From Lachnospiraceae bacterium (GTDB lineage Bacteria > Bacillota > Clostridia > Lachnospirales > Lachnospiraceae), in assembly GCA_016281605.1 (NCBI GenBank), contig JAEEJA010000019.1:34792-98791 (forward strand): 64,000 bases of DNA, in the 5' to 3' direction. A program made the position numbers and the translations under genes. Numbering within the stretch: position 1 is the stretch's first letter; every line of letters starts with the position of its first letter. Positions 30,701 to 38,329 of the stretch are shown here, one piece after another. Below the pieces are notes generated by a model. That model saw nothing but the letters and a program-made list of their open reading frames with translations, had not been told where the DNA came from and did no database searches.

Positions 30701-30794
30701 CATAAGTCTTGCTGAGATAAAGAAAGAAATAGATAACAAGAAGCCACTTATAACAGTTGCTTTAAGTAAAGTGAAATTTAAGTTCTTTAATTAG
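27777..30794 (+). CDS. NRPS-like protein, domain order adenylation - carrier (PCP) - condensation
   Basis: A: YTSGTTGNPKGV, LGRANDMIKINGNRIEPAEIE, PNGKLDRKAL; PCP: DDFYEMGGDSLGAI; C: HHSVFDGTS. Confidence 0.92.
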   Translation: MRYLFEQFTENVKVHHNSPFIYDESTPKGLSYKDVDISSGKVYAYLKDKGVGKEDFVLINLPRGIQPIIAIIGIWKAGAAFALVEDNYAPERIDFIRQDCSCKLEINADVWTDIMKYTSLEGYEKPDYHDAAYAIYTSGTTGNPKGVLHEYGNIDECLESLNINGDPFLEKGDRAALLAPLNFVASIMVIIYVLNFSGARIYIASYQTLKNPMLLMKMFMEKRISITFLTPSYVRMLDGKTGPFLKKMVVGSEPANKLYIKGVKIYNLYAMSESGFVVGVFPIDKAYDTCPIGVPQFDLDYKLIREDGTEAPDGETGELIFKNSYVRGYINLPEETAESFCDDGYYHTQDLARKDENGNLILLGRANDMIKINGNRIEPAEIEAAVKKVLNIRWAAAKGFEEDGRSFLCAYYVEDANVDLEAVREALLRRLPYYMLPSFFMKIDNVPLKPNGKLDRKALPKPDTSTFQSDYIAPSTEVEEKLCDAFANVLCMSKVGINDDFYEMGGDSLGAINLIAVCQLPGLNASEVFRGRTPKKIAEIYEKAHAEDDGISPDVKNDEAMKSSHLLTTEQLYMVDYQLRKPMSTMYNLFTLMRVDLNDFDMVQMAAALEKTIKNHPALLTTYSFNEDGDIIQTYHPETLYPIQVERLTEWEFNNITKDILVQPFKIADQKVPHKLCRCRVFQTEKYGYIFFDVHHSVFDGTSFKVFMGNVGKAYFGMELDKDYYYLMLKRREDIIHTSFYNESRRYFEEKYEGVKWETYPHVDDNKNESGELGEILSDMDISQGDLNTIERVNRISRNEFFIAAAILSIAIYNKSYNVMISWIYNGREDMELMSTVGLLFRELPVAVNLNKSMTLRDLFKEVHLQVQKGIEHSCYPYVDKTNSGTLNDAAYLLYQQDLRDNQGMEGMEMETVDIRQNQAATQTMLDIEILDGSDGLEVMIDYAAGIYKDESMEKFRLLFMRTVDAMISHDSQDDISLAEIKKEIDNKKPLITVALSKVKFKFFN

Positions 30795-30823
30795 GTTAAA
30801 TGTATTGTATTTTGGGAGGTAGC

Positions 30824-32461
30824 ATGAAAAAGGAGATAATTACAGGACCTTATGATGAGACACTTGGCGCAAAGTGTATAAACGGTACATATATCGGAAA
30901 AAAGAAGGGAAATGTGCTGGAGTTTAAGGGTATTCCCTATGCACTTCCGCCTGTAGGAGCTCTTCGTTGGAAAGAGCCGATAATAGCAGAGGAAGATGAA
31001 AATGTTTATGAGGCTTATAATTACGGTCCTACAGCTATACAAACAGTAATAGATACTGAAAAAGCATCCGCAAGCAATCAATCCGAGGATTGCTTATATC
31101 TTAATGTCTGGACAGGAGCGGACAGAGAAGTAAAAGGAAAGCCTGTTATGGTATTTATCCATGGCGGAGCCTATGGTTGGGGAGGAACTAATGACCCCCT
31201 CTATGACGGATATAATTTTGTAGAAGAAAACAATAATATAGTTTTGGTAACAATTGCATATCGTATAGGAATCTTAGGATTTTTGGATCTTTCATATCTT
31301 CCTGACAGTGAAGGCTATGAGAGAAGTCAGAACTTAGGATTGTTAGATCAGATATGCGCCCTTAGATATATAAAAAGAAATATCAAAAGCTTTGGGGGAG
31401 ATCCTAACAATATAACGATTTTCGGAGAGTCTGCAGGAGGTGGAAGTGTTTCGCTTCTCCCTCTTATACCTGAGGCAAAGGGGCTTTTCCGGAGAGTGAT
31501 TGCTGAGAGTGGCTCTGTAGCACTTACCTATAGCAAAAGGGAATGCAAGCATCTTACCAGAGAGTTTTTAAAGGCTGCACATGCATCGACCGTAGCCGAG
31601 CTTGTGGCTTTAACCGAGGATCAGATTAAAGAGTTAAATGAAGACTTAAACGATGATATTAATTATCCTCAGAGAGACGGTATACTTCTACCTGAAGACC
31701 TTTATGAAGCCTATGAAAAAGGTGTGGGAGCTGATGTCGACATGCTTATCGGAACCAATGCTGATGAGATGAGATACTGGATAAAGGATATCGGAAATGT
31801 CCATAAGTACAGTGCATTTGGCAGATTTTTATTTGAAAACAACATGCTTAGCCTAAGTAGAGATGACAGGAAGAGAGTTAAAGCATTTATGCTTTTACAG
31901 GACAACGAAACTGCTTTGAGACACATATGGGATATAACAGAGTTTTATAATGAGATAATCTTTCGTCTTCCTGCTATAAGACAGGCTACTGCCCATCACT
32001 TAAATGGCGGTAATACCTACATGTATTATTGGTCATACCCTTCAGCCATACCTCACCTAAAGGCTTGCCATGCAGTAGAGCTTGCTTATGTATTTAATAA
32101 TCCGGAAGTTAATACATATATTGGCGAGGATTACAATGAAGAGCTTGGTAAAACAGTGAGAAAGATGTGGGTGAATTTTGCTACTACAGGTAATCCTTCT
32201 ACTGATGAGTATGAGTGGAAGAAGTATACAAGAGCCCATAGAGAAACCATGATACTGGGTAATGATATAAGAATAGAAAATGATTGGCTCGGAGTATACA
32301 GAAAATTATTATTTCCGTTACTCGATCATCATTTTAACGGTTATAGAAATGATCTTACACCTAAGGTGCCTTTAGTTTACAAGACTGTAGGTATAACAGT
32401 GCTTGTAACCCTGGCTTTGGGAACCGGTATCTATGCCCTCGTGAATAGGAAAAAAACTTGA
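30824..32461 (+). CDS. Type-B carboxylesterase with C-terminal transmembrane anchor
   Basis: FGESAGGGSVSLL nucleophile elbow, IHGGAYGWGG oxyanion loop; C-terminus VGITVLVTLALGTGIYALVNRKKT; gggagg RBS before ATG 30824. Confidence 0.92.
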   Translation: MKKEIITGPYDETLGAKCINGTYIGKKKGNVLEFKGIPYALPPVGALRWKEPIIAEEDENVYEAYNYGPTAIQTVIDTEKASASNQSEDCLYLNVWTGADREVKGKPVMVFIHGGAYGWGGTNDPLYDGYNFVEENNNIVLVTIAYRIGILGFLDLSYLPDSEGYERSQNLGLLDQICALRYIKRNIKSFGGDPNNITIFGESAGGGSVSLLPLIPEAKGLFRRVIAESGSVALTYSKRECKHLTREFLKAAHASTVAELVALTEDQIKELNEDLNDDINYPQRDGILLPEDLYEAYEKGVGADVDMLIGTNADEMRYWIKDIGNVHKYSAFGRFLFENNMLSLSRDDRKRVKAFMLLQDNETALRHIWDITEFYNEIIFRLPAIRQATAHHLNGGNTYMYYWSYPSAIPHLKACHAVELAYVFNNPEVNTYIGEDYNEELGKTVRKMWVNFATTGNPSTDEYEWKKYTRAHRETMILGNDIRIENDWLGVYRKLLFPLLDHHFNGYRNDLTPKVPLVYKTVGITVLVTLALGTGIYALVNRKKT

Positions 32462-32533
32462 TTTTTATGGCTGTTTAGGGTAATATATTAGAAGTTAATG
32501 TATTGGGAAATAAACATCGGAGGACAAGTGAAT

Positions 32534-34987
32534 ATGAACAATATTAACAAAGAAGAATTTAAGAAACAGGTGAAAGACTATCTTAAGGTATTATCGCGTA
32601 AATCCATTGAAGAAGCTAACGATCAGCAGCTTTTCCAGGCTGTATCTTATGCTGTAAAGGATTTGGTGGTGGATCAGTGGATGGCTACTCATAAGCAAAT
32701 CAATGAGCAGGATGCTAAAACGGTTTATTATCTTTCAATGGAATTTTTAATCGGACGTGCCCTCGGAAATATGATTATTAATCTCTCCGCTGATAAGGAG
32801 ATTAAGGAAGCTATAGAGGAGTTAGGACTGGACCTGAATGTAATCGAAGATCAGGAGCCGGATGCAGCACTCGGAAACGGTGGCCTCGGAAGGCTGGCTG
32901 CATGCTTTTTGGATTCCCTTGCAACTCTCGGATATTCAGCTTATGGCTGTGGTATCAGATATAAGTATGGTATGTTTAAGCAGGGAATTGAAAACGGATA
33001 TCAGGTTGAAAAACCGGATAATTGGTTAAAGTACGGTAATCCGTTTGAGATTAAGAGACCTGAGTATGCCGTTGAAGTTAAGTTTGGCGGATATGTAAAT
33101 GTAAAGCGCGACGAGAACGGTCGTGATCACTTTGTACAGGAAGGATATCAGTCAGTACTTGCAGTGCCTTATGACCTTCCTATAGTAGGATATAAGAATA
33201 ATGTTGTTAATACCTTGCGTATATGGGACGCAGAGGCTATTGATACATTTAATCTTGATTCATTTGATAAGGGTGATTATCAGAAGGCAGTTGAGCAGGA
33301 AAACCTTGCGAGAACAATTTGTGAGGTGCTTTATCCTAATGATAATCATATGGCAGGTAAAGAGCTTAGACTTAAGCAACAGTATTTCTTTGTTTCAGCA
33401 AGTATACAGAGAGCTGTAGCAAAGTATATGGAAAATCATGATGATATTCATAAGCTTTATGAGAAGGTTTGTTTCCAGTTAAATGACACACATCCAACAG
33501 TAACCGTAGCTGAGCTCATGCGTATACTTATGGATGAGTACAGACTTGAGTGGGATGAAGCATGGTATATTACCAATAAGACTTGTGCTTACACTAATCA
33601 TACTATTATGTCAGAAGCCCTCGAGAAGTGGCCTTTAGAGCTTTTCTCCAGACTTCTTCCTCGTATTTATCAGATTATAGAAGAGATTAACAGAAGATTT
33701 ATCTTAAAGATTCAGCAGGAGTATCCGGGTGATCAGGAAAAAATCAGAAAGATGGCTATAATCTATGATGGAAAGGTTAAGATGGCTCACCTTGCTATAG
33801 TTGCAGGCTTCTCTGTAAACGGTGTTGCTCGTCTTCATACAGAAATCTTAAAGAAACAGGAGCTTCGTGATTTCTACCTTATGATGCCTGAGAAGTTTAA
33901 TAATAAGACTAATGGTATCACACAGAGAAGATTCTTACTTCATGCTAATCCTCTTTTAGCTGAGTGGGTTACAAAGAGAGTAGGAAATGATTGGATTACT
34001 GATCTTTCCAAGATTGAGGGAGTCGGTGTTTATGCCGATGATGAGCTTAGTCGCAAGGAATTCATGAATATCAAGTATCAGAATAAGGTTCGCCTTGCTG
34101 AGTACATAAAGGAGCATAACGGAATTGAAATAGAACCACGTTCAATCTTCGATGTACAGGTTAAGCGTCTTCATGAATATAAGAGACAGCTCTTAAATAT
34201 CCTTCACATCATGCATCTTTACAATGAACTTAAGAAGAATCCGGGTATGGATTTCTATCCGCATACTTACATCTTCGGTGCTAAAGCATCAGCAGGATAC
34301 AGAAGAGCAAAGGCTATAATTAAGCTTATTAACAGCGTAGCTGATGTTGTAAATAACGATAAATCCATAAAGGGTAAGATTAAGATTGTATTTATCGAGA
34401 ATTATAGAGTTTCTAATGCTGAGATTATATTTGCGGCATCTGATGTTTCAGAGCAGATTTCTACAGCAAGTAAGGAGGCTTCAGGAACAGGTAACATGAA
34501 GTTCATGCTTAACGGAGCACTCACACTTGGAACTCTCGACGGAGCAAATGTTGAGATTGTTGAAGAGGTTGGAGATGATAATGCTTACATCTTTGGTCTT
34601 ACTTCAGAGGAGGTTATAAACTACGAGAACAACGGTGGTTATAACCCAAGAGATATATACAACACAGATTCAGACATCAGAGCAGTGCTCACACAGCTTA
34701 TAGACGGCACTTATTCACCAAATAACTATGATGAGTTCAGAGAGCTTTATGATTCACTTCTCGACGGAGCAGGCGGAAGAGCTGATCAGTACTTTATCTT
34801 AAAGGACTTCCGTGCTTATGATGAAGCCAGAAGAGCTATTTCTAAGGCTTATGAGGATGAAGAAGGATGGGCTCGCTCAGCTATTATGAATGTAGCAAAG
34901 GTTGGTAAATTCTCATCTGACAGAACTATACAGGAGTATGTAGATGATATATGGAAGCTTGACAAATTAGAGGTTGAGCTCGACTAA
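32534..34987 (+). CDS. glgP: Glycogen/maltodextrin phosphorylase
   Basis: YYLSMEFLIGRALGNM, ALGNGGLGRLAACFLDS, EASGTGNMKFMLNGALTLGTLDGANVEI PLP region. Confidence 0.97.
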   Translation: MNNINKEEFKKQVKDYLKVLSRKSIEEANDQQLFQAVSYAVKDLVVDQWMATHKQINEQDAKTVYYLSMEFLIGRALGNMIINLSADKEIKEAIEELGLDLNVIEDQEPDAALGNGGLGRLAACFLDSLATLGYSAYGCGIRYKYGMFKQGIENGYQVEKPDNWLKYGNPFEIKRPEYAVEVKFGGYVNVKRDENGRDHFVQEGYQSVLAVPYDLPIVGYKNNVVNTLRIWDAEAIDTFNLDSFDKGDYQKAVEQENLARTICEVLYPNDNHMAGKELRLKQQYFFVSASIQRAVAKYMENHDDIHKLYEKVCFQLNDTHPTVTVAELMRILMDEYRLEWDEAWYITNKTCAYTNHTIMSEALEKWPLELFSRLLPRIYQIIEEINRRFILKIQQEYPGDQEKIRKMAIIYDGKVKMAHLAIVAGFSVNGVARLHTEILKKQELRDFYLMMPEKFNNKTNGITQRRFLLHANPLLAEWVTKRVGNDWITDLSKIEGVGVYADDELSRKEFMNIKYQNKVRLAEYIKEHNGIEIEPRSIFDVQVKRLHEYKRQLLNILHIMHLYNELKKNPGMDFYPHTYIFGAKASAGYRRAKAIIKLINSVADVVNNDKSIKGKIKIVFIENYRVSNAEIIFAASDVSEQISTASKEASGTGNMKFMLNGALTLGTLDGANVEIVEEVGDDNAYIFGLTSEEVINYENNGGYNPRDIYNTDSDIRAVLTQLIDGTYSPNNYDEFRELYDSLLDGAGGRADQYFILKDFRAYDEARRAISKAYEDEEGWARSAIMNVAKVGKFSSDRTIQEYVDDIWKLDKLEVELD

Positions 34988-35012
34988 TACTATTTATCTT
35001 TTTGTAACTATT

Positions 35013-35056
35013 CAATGTACAGTCTTTACTTATGTAGGGACTGTACATTGTTCTTT
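35013..35056 (+). terminator. Rho-independent terminator after glgP
   Basis: CAATGTACAGTC / GACTGTACATTG 12-bp stem followed by TTCTTT. Confidence 0.75.
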
Positions 35057-35111
35057 ATATAGCAAAATCGTCATAAGAAAGAATTAATAAACAAATATTG
35101 GGAGAATAATT

Positions 35112-38100
35112 ATGAAAAGGATAAGCAGAAGAGTATTATCGTTTTCTATGGCATTTATTATGTTTGTAACACTTTTACCTTTATCAGTTAAAAGTGACAT
35201 GAAAAATGCAGAGGCAAAGGATCAGGTTTCTTCTCAAAAGGAGCATACCTTTAATGAAGAAGAGCAAAATACCATGACCTACGGACTTACAAAGCACTTT
35301 ACAAACGCAAAGAAATTCATAGATTCGGATTTTTATTATAACGATTTATGGTTTGACAGTGATCCGAGCGATATGAGTGAAAAGCTGGCTCTTGCTTCCA
35401 TACAGTTTTCTTCTGCAGCTTCTTCAAAGGAGACAGCCATAAACCATTTAAATAATTTAGGTTTTAACAATACTAACGGAGTAAACTTTGATGAGAATGA
35501 TATATTAAAACCTGCTTATTGCTACGGAATTAAAAAGCTTTCTGACGAAACAACCCTTATTGCCATTAATTTCCAAGGAGCAAATTATCCTTCATCCATG
35601 TGGGAATCCAATCTATCCATAAATAAGGATGAAGAGGTTTTAGATTACCATTATGGTTATTACTCAAGTGCAAATGCAGTACTAAGTGATATAGTAAATC
35701 TGGCAGGATATGGTGATAAAAAGGTTAAATATTGGATAACCGGTTTAAGCCGCGGAGGAGCCATAACAAATATAATTTCTACATTGATTATGGATAAAAA
35801 AAGTGAATTTTCTGCATTATCAGATAAAGAAGTGAGTGTATACGCCTATACCTTCGAGGCACCCGGAACATATGATGCTTCCTACTTGGAAGATAAAAAT
35901 TATAACTACATACATAATTTTAAAACAACGGATGATTTCTTATGTAAATTTCCATTCTGGAATATGAGCTCAGCCGGAAATACTTATTATCTTGATAAGA
36001 TGGCAGACTCTAAAGAGGCTTTAAAGTATTTTTCTAAGTACAGTCCCGGTACTTCCAAATATGAAGCTCAGGAAATATTTTATAATGAATCGGCACTAGA
36101 GATTAATTCCGGATTAACAGCGAAAATCTTAAAGCTTATTCCTGAAAGAAAGGATTACTCTAGGGTTTTGAAGGATACTATCTATCAATTAAGTGAGCAG
36201 GGAATACCTCAGATAATAGATGAGGTAACATATTCTTATCAAAAATCACTTGTAAAGCTGTGGCCTGCTATATTAATGATTGCGAATGGAGGAGGGACAA
36301 TATCTTTCATGGAATTACTTAGTGACGAAGTAGTGTTAAAGTACTTTACCATGCTTCTTATGGCAGGTGTAAGCGATAAGTATAAGGATATGAAAGAGGA
36401 CCTTACACCTGAGGAAATTGCGAAGATTAAGGTTACGTCCGATAGTCTGTATTATCAGAGTGCTTTGGGATTAAAGGATATATTTAACGAAAAGTTCGGA
36501 ACTGATTTTGACACCTATAATCTTTATGGCGCTTTAAGAATACTGGCAAATCTTTTGATAAAGGAAAAAAATGTAATCTCTGCATATGAAGACGCTCAAA
36601 ATCAGGATATAGAAAATATATCTTACTTTGATTTTATTATTAATAATACTGAAATTGCAAAGCTTTCAAGTATTAAAACCATAATAACTTCGCATTTTTT
36701 TGAAGTAATCCTGGCAAGATTATACTCTATTGCACTTCCTCCATATGAGGATGAAATAGCATTGATAACTAACGATGATTATCTTCATTCATCCAAAGAG
36801 GAGGTAATACAGGAATTTAAGGATAAAGCAAAGGCACTTGAAAAAAAGTACTTAAGTGTTGAAAATGTTCAGATAGAAGGAGACTATGAGGAAGGCAAGG
36901 TATGCTACTTAAGCGCAGATTTTTTAACTACAGGTCATATTTTCTCAGATGATCACGTAATCACTTTAAACGGACAGATGCCTAATAATATGATTTTAAG
37001 CTATGAGCAGAAAGGAACGCTCGCTACATGTAAGTGGAAGATAGAGGTGGGAACACCTGCAACTTATAAGGTGACATTTGATGTTAATGGTATGGGAGAA
37101 AATCCGGAGAGCATGGAACTTAAAGATGGAGAGAATCTAGGCTATGTTAAGTTGCCTGAACTTCCGGATGTAGAGGTAGACGGTTTTACCTATAAAGCTT
37201 TCAACTGGGTGGACGAAGATGGAAATTCACTGAGTAATTATATAATAAACAATGATATAACTCTTACCATGAAGTGGAGAAAGATCATAGGAAAAGTCTT
37301 ATTTAATCTTGATATTCCTGAGTATAACACCAAGGTGGAGGATTATAGTAATCTCGTTAAAGTAAGTGAAGATGCTGATTATGAAGTCTTCAGTGTTACA
37401 GTTGCAAATGAAGAGGGAACAGATATTACTTATGATGATTATTATGAAATGAAGGAAGGCACCTACAAAGCAAGTATTATAATATCATTAAACGAAGAAT
37501 ATAACATATTTGCCGGTAAGGATGGCGTCTTTAATGGTGAAGTAATATGTAATAATGGAGATATTACTCCTTATTCTATAAGCTTAAATAATGATGCAGA
37601 CATACTATATGTTAGCTTGACATTTGATGTCTTAAAGCCTTCAAATCCTTCGAATCCTTCGAATCCTACTGATAAGCCAACTAGTATACCTGCCGTAACC
37701 AGCGCTCCTGCAGTTAGCAGTGAGCCGATAATTACGACTACAACAGAGCCTGCCGTAACAGTTATACCCGACGCTACGTCGTCGGCTTCTCCGGTACAGA
37801 CACCTCCTTCAAAGCAGACTTCTGTGTCTATACTACCTACTACACCCGTTTACTTAAATCCGGGTGATACATTTACTGATGCTTCATCAAATCTTATTTA
37901 TAAGGTTTTAATAGCAAATAAGGAAACGAATAAAGGGAAGGTGGCCTGCATAGGCTCAGCTGTTACAACAGCTTCAAGTATTTCAATTCCAAATTCAGTT
38001 TTTTCATCTCTAGTAACCTACAAGGTAACTCAGGTGGGTGAAAAGGCATTCAATGGATATAAAGAGTTAAAGGAGCTTATACTTGGCAAAAATATAGTAA

Positions 38101-38297
38101 AGATTAAAGGAGCAGCATTTAAGGGATGCAAGAATTTAAAGAAGATTCGTATAAAAACCAAGAAGCTTAAAAAGAAAGATCTTGCAAAGAGCGCATTTAA
38201 GAAAATTGCTGAAAATGCAACCATAAAAGTGCCAAAGAGTAAGTATAAGTATTATAAAAAAATATTTAAATCAATCGGAGTTAAGATAAAAAAATAA
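35112..38297 (+). CDS. Secreted lipase-like alpha/beta hydrolase with repeat domains, PSN/PT linker and LRR_5/Lys-rich C-terminus
   Basis: Signal peptide; nucleophile elbow WITGLSRGGAITNII; linker PSNPSNPSNPTDKPTS; C-terminal KAFNGYKELKELILGKNIVKIKGAAFKGCKNLKKI...VPKSKYKYYKKIFKSIGVKIKK. Confidence 0.85.
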   Translation: MKRISRRVLSFSMAFIMFVTLLPLSVKSDMKNAEAKDQVSSQKEHTFNEEEQNTMTYGLTKHFTNAKKFIDSDFYYNDLWFDSDPSDMSEKLALASIQFSSAASSKETAINHLNNLGFNNTNGVNFDENDILKPAYCYGIKKLSDETTLIAINFQGANYPSSMWESNLSINKDEEVLDYHYGYYSSANAVLSDIVNLAGYGDKKVKYWITGLSRGGAITNIISTLIMDKKSEFSALSDKEVSVYAYTFEAPGTYDASYLEDKNYNYIHNFKTTDDFLCKFPFWNMSSAGNTYYLDKMADSKEALKYFSKYSPGTSKYEAQEIFYNESALEINSGLTAKILKLIPERKDYSRVLKDTIYQLSEQGIPQIIDEVTYSYQKSLVKLWPAILMIANGGGTISFMELLSDEVVLKYFTMLLMAGVSDKYKDMKEDLTPEEIAKIKVTSDSLYYQSALGLKDIFNEKFGTDFDTYNLYGALRILANLLIKEKNVISAYEDAQNQDIENISYFDFIINNTEIAKLSSIKTIITSHFFEVILARLYSIALPPYEDEIALITNDDYLHSSKEEVIQEFKDKAKALEKKYLSVENVQIEGDYEEGKVCYLSADFLTTGHIFSDDHVITLNGQMPNNMILSYEQKGTLATCKWKIEVGTPATYKVTFDVNGMGENPESMELKDGENLGYVKLPELPDVEVDGFTYKAFNWVDEDGNSLSNYIINNDITLTMKWRKIIGKVLFNLDIPEYNTKVEDYSNLVKVSEDADYEVFSVTVANEEGTDITYDDYYEMKEGTYKASIIISLNEEYNIFAGKDGVFNGEVICNNGDITPYSISLNNDADILYVSLTFDVLKPSNPSNPSNPTDKPTSIPAVTSAPAVSSEPIITTTTEPAVTVIPDATSSASPVQTPPSKQTSVSILPTTPVYLNPGDTFTDASSNLIYKVLIANKETNKGKVACIGSAVTTASSISIPNSVFSSLVTYKVTQVGEKAFNGYKELKELILGKNIVKIKGAAFKGCKNLKKIRIKTKKLKKKDLAKSAFKKIAENATIKVPKSKYKYYKKIFKSIGVKIKK

Positions 38298-38329
38298 TTA
38301 TTTTCGATTGTTTAAAGAGGTGATTTGAT

